Assembly: GCA_026708085.1 (NCBI GenBank)
Contig: JAPOVP010000049.1
Span: 186,001-250,000, forward strand
DNA from: Caldilineaceae bacterium
GTDB lineage: Bacteria > Chloroflexota > Anaerolineae > Caldilineales > Caldilineaceae
Direction: 5' to 3'
Length of the DNA stretch: 64,000 bases
A model generated the notes under the pieces. It ran no database searches. It was not told where the DNA came from and saw nothing but the letters and a program-made list of their open reading frames with translations. Shown here piece after piece: positions 1 through 8,295 of this stretch (position 1 is its first letter; every line of letters starts with the position of its first letter). Position numbers and translations under genes: made by a program.

Positions 1-1
1 C

Positions 2-787
2 GTCATGGTCGTCTTGGGCTATCGCGACGGCCTCCGGCGCGGAGAGGCGCAGACGCGGCAACAGGTCGCCATTCTCTTGCAACGCGCATCCGACATGTTG
101 GACGCCGGCATGAACGAACAAGCCCGCATAGTTTACGAAAGAATCTTGGAGTTCGACCCCGGTAACGAGGCCGCCCGCGGCGCCCTTTTGGCTGTAGAGC
201 AGGTCGATACAACCGAAGTCGTCCCGGACGAGCAGGCCGAACCCAGCCCGGTTGACATTGAGTGGGCCAGGGCGGTGGCCCTGTTTGACGAGAGCCGCTG
301 GCAGGAGGCGATTCAGCGTCTCACTCTTGTGCAGGCTACCCAGCCCGATTACAGGAGAGAGGAGCTGGAACAGAGACTCTTTGTCTCCTACATTGAATTG
401 GCGAGAACCGTTATTGCCGAAGGGAACCTCGAGGAGGCCGTGCAACTCTTCGACAAGGCCCTGGAACTGCAACCGAATGATACGCTTGTCAGGGAAGAAC
501 GTTTCATGACCGCCCACTACGTCGACGTCAAGACCTACTGGGGCGCCGACTGGTCCCGTGTCATCGGTCTCCTCGTAGATCTCTATCTGGTCGATCCCGA
601 CTATCGGGACGTCCGCTTCCTTCTGCAGAGAGCGCACGTCGAGCAGGGCGAAGTATTCGCTCACGGCGAAGAGTGGTGTGCCGCCGCCGCCTCATATACG
701 AGCGCCATCGCCGTGCTTGACTGGTTGGACCTGCGTGGCAGACGTGACGAGTTGACCGCGCTATGTAGTAGCACAGGTGCCGGATAG
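2..787 (+). CDS. TPR-repeat protein, C-terminal part (cut by window edge)
   Basis: The frame is open to the left edge, so the true start lies outside the window. About 260 residues are visible. They contain tetratricopeptide-like helical pairs, for example around residues 26-60 (LDAGMNEQARIVYERILEFD) and 130-165 (EGNLEEAVQLFDKALELQPN), the second being a near-canonical TPR. TPR proteins are binding scaffolds, so no enzymatic activity is expected from this part. The N-terminal part is missing and may carry a membrane anchor or another domain, so the partner and location cannot be told. A tRNA cluster with its own promoter follows 190 bases downstream. Confidence 0.75.
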   Translation, partial: VMVVLGYRDGLRRGEAQTRQQVAILLQRASDMLDAGMNEQARIVYERILEFDPGNEAARGALLAVEQVDTTEVVPDEQAEPSPVDIEWARAVALFDESRWQEAIQRLTLVQATQPDYRREELEQRLFVSYIELARTVIAEGNLEEAVQLFDKALELQPNDTLVREERFMTAHYVDVKTYWGADWSRVIGLLVDLYLVDPDYRDVRFLLQRAHVEQGEVFAHGEEWCAAAASYTSAIAVLDWLDLRGRRDELTALCSSTGAG

Positions 788-934
788 GTCTTAGCCGGCC
801 AGCCAGAATGCTCTCCTCCGCGTCTTCGAAGAACTGCCCCCTGACCTTCCGAACTGATCTCAAATACAGGCGGGCTTCGAGTGGGCGCTCAACTTTCGGC
901 CCGGGATCTTCTTGCCAACGCTCCTAGGCAATTA

Positions 935-963
935 TTGATTTCTAAGCTGTGCTGGTCTATAAT
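935..963 (+). promoter_or_regulatory. Sigma-70-type promoter of the tRNA cluster
   Basis: TTGATT at 935-940 and TATAAT at 958-963 are separated by 17 bases, close to the vegetative consensus. The expected start is near 970, about nine bases before tRNA-Pro, so a short 5' trailer would be removed by RNase P. Confidence 0.7.
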
Positions 964-978
964 CGTATCCTGCAGAAC

Positions 979-1052
979 CGGGGAGTAGCGCAGTCTGGCA
1001 GCGCACAGCGTTTGGGACGCTGGGGTCGGAGGTTCAAATCCTCTCTCCCCGA
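979..1052 (+). tRNA. tRNA-Pro (anticodon TGG)
   Basis: A full cloverleaf can be drawn. The acceptor stem CGGGGAG pairs with CTCCCCG at 1045-1051, with discriminator A1052. The anticodon arm CAGCG / CGCTG closes a loop TTTGGGA whose middle bases TGG (1013-1015) read proline codons. The T-arm GGTTCAAATCC is standard. The 3' CCA is not encoded and must be added after transcription. First of three clustered tRNA genes. Confidence 0.93.
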
Positions 1053-1055
1053 CTT

Positions 1056-1126
1056 GCGGGTATAGCTCAATGGTAGAGCGCCGGCCTTCCAAGCCGACGA
1101 TGCGGGTTCGATCCCCGCTACCCGCT
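1056..1126 (+). tRNA. tRNA-Gly (anticodon TCC)
   Basis: The acceptor stem GCGGGTA (1056-1062) pairs with TACCCGC (1119-1125), and the discriminator is T. The anticodon loop CTTCCAA (1086-1092) gives anticodon TCC. The outermost anticodon-stem pair is a C-A mismatch (1081/1097), a small departure from the usual perfect stem. The T-arm GCGGG TTCGATC CCCGC is canonical. CCA is not encoded. It begins four bases after tRNA-Pro, so the two are very probably co-transcribed. Confidence 0.93.
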
Positions 1127-1148
1127 CTCAACCCTTCGTCTCAAAGTT

Positions 1149-1220
1149 GGATCGGTAGCTCAATGGCAGAGCAAGGAGCTCATAACTCCTGGGTTACAGG
1201 TTCGAGTCCTGTCCGATCCA
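1149..1220 (+). tRNA. tRNA-Met (anticodon CAT)
   Basis: The acceptor stem GGATCGG (1149-1155) pairs fully with CCGATCC (1213-1219). The anticodon arm AGGAG / CTCCT closes loop CTCATAA with anticodon CAT (1181-1183). The first acceptor pair is a normal G-C and the anticodon stem lacks the GGG/CCC run of initiators, so it is not tRNA-fMet. It could be elongator Met or an Ile tRNA whose C34 is modified to lysidine; sequence alone does not settle this. CCA is not encoded. Confidence 0.9.
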
Positions 1221-1399
1221 CTCTCCTCCCTTCTCTTTTGCCCGCGAATAGCCTGAATTACCTTCTGCAGGAGGTCTGCAAATTCTGGCCCGCCTGAAGA
1301 AAGCGTACTGCGCTGCGCGTCAGGAAACTGACCTCGGCAATTGCTCTTATCCCCATGGAAACTCTTGTTGGAACCAGATTGGGATTTTGTCGTTTATGC

Positions 1400-1405
1400 T
1401 ATAAT
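1400..1405 (+). promoter_or_regulatory. Probable -10 element upstream of era
   Basis: A perfect TATAAT lies 64 bases before the era start codon. The best -35 candidate, TTGGGA at 1379-1384, has a short 15-base spacer, so the promoter is only tentative. Confidence 0.4.
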
Positions 1406-1468
1406 GCGCCGCGTCAGAATTGAACGTTTTCCCAAGGCCAGCTGGGGATCGCATCTGCGAGATAATAC

Positions 1469-2470
1469 ATGAAGCCGGAATTAGTAGCCGAAGTCGGGAA
1501 CGAGGAATTCCCTGAGTCATTTCGCAGCGGATTTATCGCCGTGATTGGACGTCCCAATGTCGGGAAGTCGACTCTGTTGAATCAGTTGCTCGGGCAGAAA
1601 ATCGCAATAACGAGCGACAAACCGCAGACCACCCGCGACCAGATCCTTGGCATTCGCACTGACGAAGACGCACAGTTCATCTTCCTCGATACACCTGGCA
1701 TCCATCAACCACGTAACAAGCTTGGCAAACACATGGTCAACGTCGCCGAACAGGCCATCGCCGGCGATTCCGATGTCACCTTGTGGTTGGTGGACATCAG
1801 CGCGCCTCCAACCGACGAAGACCATTTCATCGTCGAGCGACTCAAAGAGTTGCTGGAAGCCGCTGGCGAGTTGCCCTTCCTGCTGCTCGGGGCAAACAAG
1901 GTAGACAACCTTGGTACTGTCAATGTCGAGGAACGAATAGGCGAGTACGTGGCGCTCCTCAGCTGGCTCAATGGCGCGAAAGGCGGGCAGGAGTCAGTCC
2001 CTGTGCTAACCCTGAGCGCAGCAAACGGAGATGGCTTGGATGATCTTGTCGACTCGCTGGCCGAGTTGCTTCCTGCCGGCCCCCCCTACTATCCGAGCGA
2101 ACAGGTTACCGACCTGTCAATGCGGTTTATTGCTGCCGAAATCGTTCGCGAAAAAGCGCTCCATTTCCTGCGGCAGGAAATCCCGCATAGCCTCGCCGTC
2201 TCAGTGACGGAGTGGAACGAGCGCAGCCCGGAGATGACCCACATCGCCGCCACAGTTTACGTTGAGAGACACAGCCAGAAGGGCATCGTACTCGGCGGCA
2301 AGGGCTCCATGATCAAGAAAATCGGGCAAGCCGCCCGACCGGAAATCGAAGAAATGGTCGGCACCCGCGTCTACCTGGAACTCTGGGTAAAGGTTCTTCA
2401 GAAGTGGCGCCGCAAGGAGAATCTGTTAAGGCGGCTGGGATATCTTTTATTGCGGCTGGAAGAAAACTGA
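1469..2470 (+). CDS. era: GTPase Era
   Basis: Essential GTPase that binds the 3' end of 16S rRNA and helps mature the 30S ribosomal subunit. The 333-residue protein has the family layout. The GTPase domain carries G1 GRPNVGKS at 27-34, the QTTRDQ switch I region, G3 DTPG, and G4 NKVD. The C-terminal KH RNA-binding domain contains the GGKGSMIKKIG loop. About 20 residues precede the usual start region (MKPELVAEVGNEEFPESF), slightly longer than typical, but no better start with a ribosome-binding site is visible inside. It lies on its own between the tRNA cluster and mutS2, each with a separate promoter. Confidence 0.97.
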   Translation: MKPELVAEVGNEEFPESFRSGFIAVIGRPNVGKSTLLNQLLGQKIAITSDKPQTTRDQILGIRTDEDAQFIFLDTPGIHQPRNKLGKHMVNVAEQAIAGDSDVTLWLVDISAPPTDEDHFIVERLKELLEAAGELPFLLLGANKVDNLGTVNVEERIGEYVALLSWLNGAKGGQESVPVLTLSAANGDGLDDLVDSLAELLPAGPPYYPSEQVTDLSMRFIAAEIVREKALHFLRQEIPHSLAVSVTEWNERSPEMTHIAATVYVERHSQKGIVLGGKGSMIKKIGQAARPEIEEMVGTRVYLELWVKVLQKWRRKENLLRRLGYLLLRLEEN

Positions 2471-2551
2471 CAGGTAACCTATTGACCGCTGCGGCACTGC
2501 ATTACACATGGCCTCTACCCCTGCCGCCGCCTTGAGCCGCCGCCAAATGCT

Positions 2552-2581
2552 TTGGATTCCCTGTGCGCGCTGTGATATGAT
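2552..2581 (+). promoter_or_regulatory. Promoter of mutS2
   Basis: TTGGAT at 2552-2557 and TATGAT at 2576-2581 with an 18-base spacer. The predicted start near 2588 gives a leader of roughly 30 bases before the mutS2 ATG at 2620. Confidence 0.6.
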
Positions 2582-2619
2582 CGGCCCAAGTTTGCACGGA
2601 TGCTGAACCACGGTTTTTC

Positions 2620-5106
2620 ATGAATCCACATACGATTCGCGTTCTCGAATACGATAAGATTCTGAACAGGCTGGCCGCGTATTGCGCTTTCGACGGCGGG
2701 GTCGAACTGGCCACTTCACTCCTTCCCAGCGACGACCTGCGCACCATCAGCGACTGGATGGAGCAGACGGGCGAGGCCTGCCGCCTTCTCGACCAGAAGA
2801 CCGACATCTTCTTCGGAGGCGTCTACGACCTGCGCGCGCTCGTCGCAAAGTCCGAGCGTGGGAGTATACTGATTCCGACCGAGCTGGTTGAAATTCGTAC
2901 CACTCTGATGCGAGCACGAACACTTCGCAACACCTTGACCCGCCTGAACCGCCAGTTTCCGCGTCTAGCCGACATTGCTTTTTCCATCGAACCCTGTGAG
3001 CACGTCATCGGCGAAGTCAGCCGCTGCATAAACGACCGTGCCGAGGTCGTCGACGGCGCATCCTCGGAGCTAGGCCGGATCCGGGCCCAGTTACGCGTCG
3101 CCCAGGACAGGCTTCTCAGTACGCTTGACAGGCTCGTTCAGAATACGGAAATCATCCCGTTTCTGCAGGAGTCCATAGTTACGCAACGCCAGGGCCGCTA
3201 TGTCATTCCCGTGCGCTCCGAATACAAGGCGCAGGTACAAGGCATCGTCCACGACCAGTCGGCAAGCGGCGCCACATTCTTCATCGAACCTCTGGCCGTG
3301 GTAGAGCAGAACAATGCAGTGCGGGAACTTGAACTTGACGAGGAAAAGGAAGTTCGCCGCATCCTCGCCGAACTCTCGGATCTCGTTGCCGACGAAGGAC
3401 CCTACATCAACCGCAACGTGCAGGTTCTTTCCCAGCTCGACTTCACTTTTGCCAAAGCCAAGTATGCCCTCGAATTGGAGGCCAACGCCCCGGAGATAGT
3501 CCCTTTCCAGCAGAACAGGACTGAAATCTTCGCTGGAATCGACGAGGAAACCGGGGAAGAACGCACCATCCAACACCCTGGCTCCGTCCTCAACTTTCGC
3601 CAGGCCCGCCACCCCCTTCTGGACCCTGATTCCGTCGTTCCTATCGACGTCTATTTCGATAACGACTGCTACATCCTGGTCGTTACCGGCCCCAACACCG
3701 GCGGAAAGACGGTATCCCTGAAAACAGTAGGGCTCCTCACCCTCATGGCCCAGTCCGGCCTGATGATTCCCGTCGATGAAGGCAGTACGCTTTCGGTCTT
3801 CGAGGGCGTCTATGCAGACATCGGCGACGAACAGTCAATCGAACAAAACTTGAGCACCTTCTCAAGTCACATGACCAACATAATCAGCATTCTGGAAGAG
3901 GCCGACCCCCAGAGCCTCGTCCTTCTCGATGAACTTGGCGCCGGCACCGATCCCGACGAAGGTTCCGCCCTCGCCGCCGCTCTGCTCGAAAACCTGCGCG
4001 ACCGGGGCATAACAACACTGGCCACAACCCACTACAGCGATCTCAAACTTTACGCGCACAACACTGCCGGTGTCCGCAACGCCTCAGTTGAATTTGACGT
4101 CGAAAACCTGAGCCCGACATTCGAGCTAAGCATCGGCCTGCCAGGGCGCTCCAACGCCTTGACCATCGCCCGCCGCCTGGGCCTGAACCCGGTCATCGTC
4201 GATGACGCCGAAAGTATGTCACGTCCGGAATCTCTTGAAGTCGAAGCCATGCTGGAGGATGTAAGGCAAGCGCGGCAGGAAGCCAGACGCGTGCTGAATC
4301 TTGCCAAGGAGAGGGAGAGTCGCGCCCATGTGGCCGAAGAGGACCTGCGCTACCAGCTAGCCAGGATCGAAGAGGCGCGCCGCCAGGTCGTCGCCGAAAC
4401 CCGGGCGACGATGCAAAACGATCTGGCGGAAATCCGAGGCGAAATCGACGGCTTTCGCAGGCGTATGGCAAAGGGCGGCGGCAGCCAGGATGCACACGCC
4501 CAGTTCCTGCACCAGGCCAGTCAGACTGTCGGTCGTCGCCTGTTAGATTCCGAAGGCCGCGTCGAACAGGAGGTCGCGACGCCCGGCTCTCCTGACTCTC
4601 GAATTCGCGGGCCAATCGAAAAGGGAGACCGCGTTTTCGTGCCCAATCTGCAGGCCACCGGCGAGGTGATCGCGGTCGAAAACAAGGCCGGCGTACCGCA
4701 GGAGGCCGATGTTCAGGTAGGTAACTTCCGTCTCAGACTGCCGGTCAGGCGTCTGGAGCTGCGCAGTAAAGCCCAAGCAGAGCCGACTACCCCGCCCCAA
4801 CCCGCGGTAAGAGTGCAGAAGAGGACAAAGCAAGAGGGAGGCGCTTCGGCCTCGCTCACAGAGATCGATCTGAGGGGCGAAAGGGTCGATGCCGGCCTGC
4901 AGCGGCTGGAAGGTTACCTGGACGACGCATATCTTGAGAATCTTCCTTGGGTGCGAATCATACACGGCAAGGGTACCGGTGCAATGCGGGATGCCGTCCG
5001 CGCAGCCCTGAAAGGGCATCCGCTGGTCAGCAAGTACAGGCCGGGCGAGCTAGGCGAGGGCGATGACGGCGTTACGGTCGCCAATTTGATGACCGACGAA
5101 GGCTAG
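2620..5106 (+). CDS. mutS2: Endonuclease MutS2
   Basis: MutS-family ATPase without the mismatch-recognition domain. Members bind branched DNA and suppress homologous recombination, and more recently have been tied to rescue of collided ribosomes. At 828 residues it has the usual length. The core and clamp helices occupy the N-terminal part, the Walker A motif GPNTGGKT is at 357-364, and the Walker B region VLLDELGAGTDPDEG follows near 430. A coiled-coil arm comes next, and the last ~80 residues form a Smr nuclease domain with the signatures EIDLRG and IIHGKGTG. The domain set is complete, so activity is expected. The next gene starts 10 bases downstream on the same strand, so read-through into the polysaccharide genes is possible. 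Confidence 0.97.
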   Translation: MNPHTIRVLEYDKILNRLAAYCAFDGGVELATSLLPSDDLRTISDWMEQTGEACRLLDQKTDIFFGGVYDLRALVAKSERGSILIPTELVEIRTTLMRARTLRNTLTRLNRQFPRLADIAFSIEPCEHVIGEVSRCINDRAEVVDGASSELGRIRAQLRVAQDRLLSTLDRLVQNTEIIPFLQESIVTQRQGRYVIPVRSEYKAQVQGIVHDQSASGATFFIEPLAVVEQNNAVRELELDEEKEVRRILAELSDLVADEGPYINRNVQVLSQLDFTFAKAKYALELEANAPEIVPFQQNRTEIFAGIDEETGEERTIQHPGSVLNFRQARHPLLDPDSVVPIDVYFDNDCYILVVTGPNTGGKTVSLKTVGLLTLMAQSGLMIPVDEGSTLSVFEGVYADIGDEQSIEQNLSTFSSHMTNIISILEEADPQSLVLLDELGAGTDPDEGSALAAALLENLRDRGITTLATTHYSDLKLYAHNTAGVRNASVEFDVENLSPTFELSIGLPGRSNALTIARRLGLNPVIVDDAESMSRPESLEVEAMLEDVRQARQEARRVLNLAKERESRAHVAEEDLRYQLARIEEARRQVVAETRATMQNDLAEIRGEIDGFRRRMAKGGGSQDAHAQFLHQASQTVGRRLLDSEGRVEQEVATPGSPDSRIRGPIEKGDRVFVPNLQATGEVIAVENKAGVPQEADVQVGNFRLRLPVRRLELRSKAQAEPTTPPQPAVRVQKRTKQEGGASASLTEIDLRGERVDAGLQRLEGYLDDAYLENLPWVRIIHGKGTGAMRDAVRAALKGHPLVSKYRPGELGEGDDGVTVANLMTDEG

Positions 5107-5116
5107 GCGGCTGTTC

Positions 5117-5812
5117 ATGGAATTGCGTGAATACTGGGCGATTTTGAGGAGACGCTGGGCCGCCCCCATACTCCTGCCCGTCCTTGTTGCCTTGTTCAGC
5201 GCAGTCCAGTTGCGCCCTTGGGAGTCACCGCCACCCACCTTCAGCGCTACAATGCGCATCCTGGTTGGTGTACTGCCGCTTGAAGGAGTCGATGCAGTCG
5301 AGTACGACCCCCGTTACTACGCGTGGATGACTAGCGAATACCTCGTTGATGACTTTACCGAAGTCCTCGCATCGGAGCTGTTCGCCAATGCCGTGAATAG
5401 CCGCTTGGCCGCAAATGAGGTTGTCATCCCTGCCGGCCTGCTCCGAGCAAGTGCCAACACGGGTCAGCAGCATCGGATCATTCGTCTTACATTCAACTGG
5501 GACAACGCCGAAGAGCTGCGGTCTATCGGAATGGCCGCAGTTGCCGAATTGGAGGAAAACGCCGCCGCCTACTTTGCCCAGCTCGGCACGCAAGGCGCCG
5601 GCGTTCAGGTGATGGATTCCCCGACCGTAGTACAGGTGGGCCCCAGCGCTCGCCAGCGCGTGGAATGGCCGTTGCGAATCCTGCTGGCACTTGTCGCAGG
5701 CGTCGGCGTGGCCTTCCTTAGAGAGTACCTCGACGACACCGTACGCAGTCGTAATGAGTTGGAGGAAATGGGTCTGTCCTGCCTTGTCGCCGTTCCCAAG
5801 CAGCGAAGGTAG
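5117..5812 (+). CDS. Wzz/chain-length-determinant-like membrane protein 1
   Basis: The 231-residue protein starts MELREYWAILRRRW, the typical cytoplasmic entry of polysaccharide co-polymerases. A transmembrane segment follows (residues ~17-32), then an extracytoplasmic middle and a second membrane segment (LRILLALVAGVGVAFLREYL, ~188-207), ending in a short tail with DDTVRSRNELEEMGL. Such proteins set polysaccharide chain length and activate the partner tyrosine kinase. It is shorter than classical Wzz proteins (about 300-350 residues), leaving a small periplasmic-type domain. It is followed by a second protein of the same type, then a CpsD-like ATPase, then rfbA/rfbB, which supports a role in surface polysaccharide export. 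Assignment rests on topology and context. Confidence 0.75.
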   Translation: MELREYWAILRRRWAAPILLPVLVALFSAVQLRPWESPPPTFSATMRILVGVLPLEGVDAVEYDPRYYAWMTSEYLVDDFTEVLASELFANAVNSRLAANEVVIPAGLLRASANTGQQHRIIRLTFNWDNAEELRSIGMAAVAELEENAAAYFAQLGTQGAGVQVMDSPTVVQVGPSARQRVEWPLRILLALVAGVGVAFLREYLDDTVRSRNELEEMGLSCLVAVPKQRR

Positions 5813-5892
5813 ACAGAGGCAGGGGATTTCTTTACTGTGGCACCGCCTGTCGCAGTCGCTTGCGCAGCCGGAGCTGCAATCTGGAGGTTTTT

Positions 5893-6573
5893 GTGATACA
5901 GGAGTACAGCGGAGTTTTGCGTCGTTTCGGCTGGATCCTCATCGTTGCCGTCATACTTGCGGCATCGCTTTCTTACGGAGTCAGTTTCCTTCAGGAGGAA
6001 ATGTACCGGGCAACTATCCATGTCAGCACGGTTCCGGCACGCCCGGACTGGGGACTGGGCAATACCGCCAAGGAATTGATGCGAAACTTCGTTCGCAATC
6101 TACGTACATTTGAAGTAGCCGAAGTGGTAATTGCACGTGCACAACTGGACATGCATCCCAGCGATTTCCTAAGACTGACAAACATTGCTTCCGAACCGTC
6201 TACTTTCACGATAGAGATAGAAGCCCGGTCCAGAGACAAGATCGTATCGGAAATCATGGCGTTGACACTGGCCGACTATTTTGTTGACGAACGCACTGCC
6301 TACTATGCGCAACAAGACAAACGCGACCGAATCGAGGTCAAGATCGTCAGCCGGGTAATCGAGGGCGCTCGCTACCAGCCGCAGCCTCTCATCAATACCA
6401 TGGCAGGCGCGGTTCTCGGCTTCCTCTTGGGTGTCGGCTTGATTCTCTTGATAGTCTGGATCGAAAGCGGGTTCCTCCGTACCCCTGATTCTGTGGAGCG
6501 GACGCTCGATCTGACCGTTCTTGGCGCGATTCCGGTAACATCCTCCGGTTCGGCTTCGAAGGCGGAAGGATGA
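5893..6573 (+). CDS. Wzz/chain-length-determinant-like membrane protein 2
   Basis: I place the start at GTG 5893 because GGAGG sits at 5883-5887, six bases upstream; the frame is open further upstream but without such a site. The 226-residue product has the same plan as its neighbour: a short cytoplasmic start (QEYSGVLRRFGW), a transmembrane helix, an external domain, a second helix (GAVLGFLLGVGLILLIVWIE) and a tail with TPDSVERTLDLTVLGAIP, which resembles the kinase-contacting tail of Wzz/CapA proteins. Two consecutive short co-polymerase proteins are unusual; they may form a hetero-oligomer. Sequence similarity between the two is low by eye, so this is not a recent duplication. Confidence 0.75.
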   Translation: MIQEYSGVLRRFGWILIVAVILAASLSYGVSFLQEEMYRATIHVSTVPARPDWGLGNTAKELMRNFVRNLRTFEVAEVVIARAQLDMHPSDFLRLTNIASEPSTFTIEIEARSRDKIVSEIMALTLADYFVDERTAYYAQQDKRDRIEVKIVSRVIEGARYQPQPLINTMAGAVLGFLLGVGLILLIVWIESGFLRTPDSVERTLDLTVLGAIPVTSSGSASKAEG

Positions 6574-6604
6574 GAAAGCACTCCTACGCTGGCTGCCAGT
6601 ACTT

Positions 6605-6646
6605 AGGGGACAGGGATCACTTCTTATGCCCGGACCCCTGTCCCTT
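6605..6646 (+). repeat. Inverted repeat in the Wzz-cpsD gap
   Basis: GGGACAGGG at 6607-6615 is repeated inverted as CCCTGTCCC at 6636-6644, with flanking G-T and A-T pairs extending it to 11 bp and a 20-base loop. It fills most of the 95-base gap between the second Wzz-like gene and the CpsD-like gene. It may be an attenuator or the remnant of a dispersed palindromic repeat; no U-tract long enough for a strong terminator follows. Confidence 0.5.
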
Positions 6647-6668
6647 TGATTCTCTAAAGGAAGGGTAG

Positions 6669-7319
6669 ATGTCCCTAGACCTGGTCACGTTGAAAGCACC
6701 CCGAAGCGCCGCCGCCGAAGCCTACCATAGCCTTCGCACCAATATCGAGTTTTCAGGTCTAGGCAGAGATCTGAGAACTCTCCTTGTTACCTGTCCTGAT
6801 ACAGAGACCAACAAGAGCGACGCGCTCGCAAACCTCGCCGTTGTCATGGCTGACGCGGGCGACAGGGTCATCGTCGTTGACGGCGACCTGCGCCGCCCGC
6901 TTCAACATGAAATCTTCGACATAAACGGAGATGCCGGTTTGACGAACTGGTTACAGAACGGAGGAGTGCCACCTCTGGCCGGCACCGAGGTCTCCCATCT
7001 CCGCGTACTCGCAGCCGGACCTCTTCCGCCCAACCCAGTAGCCCTCCTCAGCCCCAAGAGGCTGGCGGAACTGCTCCAGACTTTGACCGGTGAAGCAGAA
7101 TATGTCCTCGTCGATGCCCCGCCTGTCCTGGCTGTAACCGACGCCGCTCTCTGGGCCAGCCAGGTAGACGGAACACTCTTGGCCGTCACCGCGGGGCGCA
7201 CGAAGCGGGAGCAGGCGCAACGTGCCAAGGAGGTGCTGGAAAAGGTTCAGACAAATATCGTGGGGGCCGTACTCCTGGATGCTGAAGATTCGATGGTCGT
7301 AACCGGCTATGGACAGTAG
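6669..7319 (+). CDS. CpsD/CapB-like BY-kinase homologue with altered P-loop
   Basis: ParA/MinD-like ATPase fold of bacterial tyrosine kinases that phosphorylate themselves and control polysaccharide export. The 216-residue protein keeps the entry motif EAYHSLRTNIEFS (17-29), the Walker A' motif VIVVDGDLRRP (67-77) and Walker B VLVDAPP. The P-loop, normally SxxPGEGKS, reads CPDTETNKSD (42-51). Lys49 and Ser50 remain but both glycines are gone. The C-terminus has a single Tyr (VTGYGQ) instead of the usual Tyr cluster. It may therefore bind nucleotide poorly and serve as a structural partner of the two Wzz-like proteins upstream. Family assignment is firm; activity is doubtful. Confidence 0.85.
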   Translation: MSLDLVTLKAPRSAAAEAYHSLRTNIEFSGLGRDLRTLLVTCPDTETNKSDALANLAVVMADAGDRVIVVDGDLRRPLQHEIFDINGDAGLTNWLQNGGVPPLAGTEVSHLRVLAAGPLPPNPVALLSPKRLAELLQTLTGEAEYVLVDAPPVLAVTDAALWASQVDGTLLAVTAGRTKREQAQRAKEVLEKVQTNIVGAVLLDAEDSMVVTGYGQ

Positions 7320-7407
7320 GATTTCCGGTCGAGACTAGAGAAATGTGCATGTTCGTTCAATCGCCCCCTGAAATGCGACACTTTCACACCGTGCCAGGAT
7401 TCCCGCA

Positions 7408-8295
7408 ATGAAAGGCATCCTCCTCGCCGGTGGGCACGGAACGCGACTCTATCCCCTAACCACCAGCCTGAGTAAACAGATCCTTCCGGTCTATGACAAG
7501 CCAATGATCTACTATCCCCTATCCATGCTGATGCTGGCAGGGATTCGGGACATTCTCGTAGTAAGCACACCAGCTGCCCTTCCGCTTTACCGAGAACTGC
7601 TCAGTGACGGCAAACAGTGGGGAATTCAGTTCACATACGTGGAGCAAACCCGGCCCCGCGGCATAGCGGACGCCTTTGTAGTCGGCAGGGAATTCGTCGG
7701 CGATTCCAACGTCTGTATGGCGTTGGGCGACAACATCTTTTACGGTCACGGCCTGCCCACCATCCTGAGGAAGGCGGCCAGCCTTCAAGAGGGCGCCTTG
7801 GTCTTTGCCTATCCCGTCGCCGACCCCACTCGTTACGGTGTTGTCGAGTTCGACCGGTCCGGAAGAGCATTGAGCATCGAGGAAAAACCGAAAACACCCC
7901 GCTCCAATTTTGCGGTGCCAGGCGTCTACTTTTACGACAATCGCGTCCTCGAAGTTGCGCAAGGCCTCGAACCATCCGCCCGGGGGGAGCTGGAAATTAC
8001 CGACATAAACAATTTCTATCTGGAACAGGGGGAGCTGAAAGTAGAAATCCTGGGGCGAGGATTTGCCTGGCTCGATGCCGGGACCCACGAATCCCTCCTC
8101 CAGGCCGCGAATTTCGTACAGGCCCTGCAGGAAAGACAGGGAATGATGATCTCGTGCCCCGAGGAAATTGCCCTGCGGGGTGGATATATCGATCGCGATC
8201 AATTCCGCGCATTGGCAGAAGCACTGCAGACGAACCGGTACGGCCAATACCTTCTGCAGCTCTTACGCGATGAGTTCAGAGACTCGCATTCCTGA
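7408..8295 (+). CDS. rfbA: Glucose-1-phosphate thymidylyltransferase
   Basis: First enzyme of dTDP-L-rhamnose and related dTDP-sugar synthesis: glucose-1-phosphate plus dTTP gives dTDP-glucose and pyrophosphate. At 295 residues it has the standard length. The N-terminal nucleotide-binding signature [16 protein letters not shown] is followed by [17 protein letters not shown], both family hallmarks, and by [10 protein letters not shown] with the catalytic Asp region. AGGA about nine bases upstream supports ATG 7408. Its stop codon overlaps the start of the next gene by one base (TGATG), so the two are translationally coupled. Confidence 0.97.
   Translation: MKGILLAGGHGTRLYPLTTSLSKQILPVYDKPMIYYPLSMLMLAGIRDILVVSTPAALPLYRELLSDGKQWGIQFTYVEQTRPRGIADAFVVGREFVGDSNVCMALGDNIFYGHGLPTILRKAASLQEGALVFAYPVADPTRYGVVEFDRSGRALSIEEKPKTPRSNFAVPGVYFYDNRVLEVAQGLEPSARGELEITDINNFYLEQGELKVEILGRGFAWLDAGTHESLLQAANFVQALQERQGMMISCPEEIALRGGYIDRDQFRALAEALQTNRYGQYLLQLLRDEFRDSHS

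Noticed and set aside
7519-8247. Long minus-strand ORF opposite rfbA
   Set aside because: Pure shadow of rfbA; no start signal and no similarity pattern. The same applies to 18683-19474 opposite clpC.
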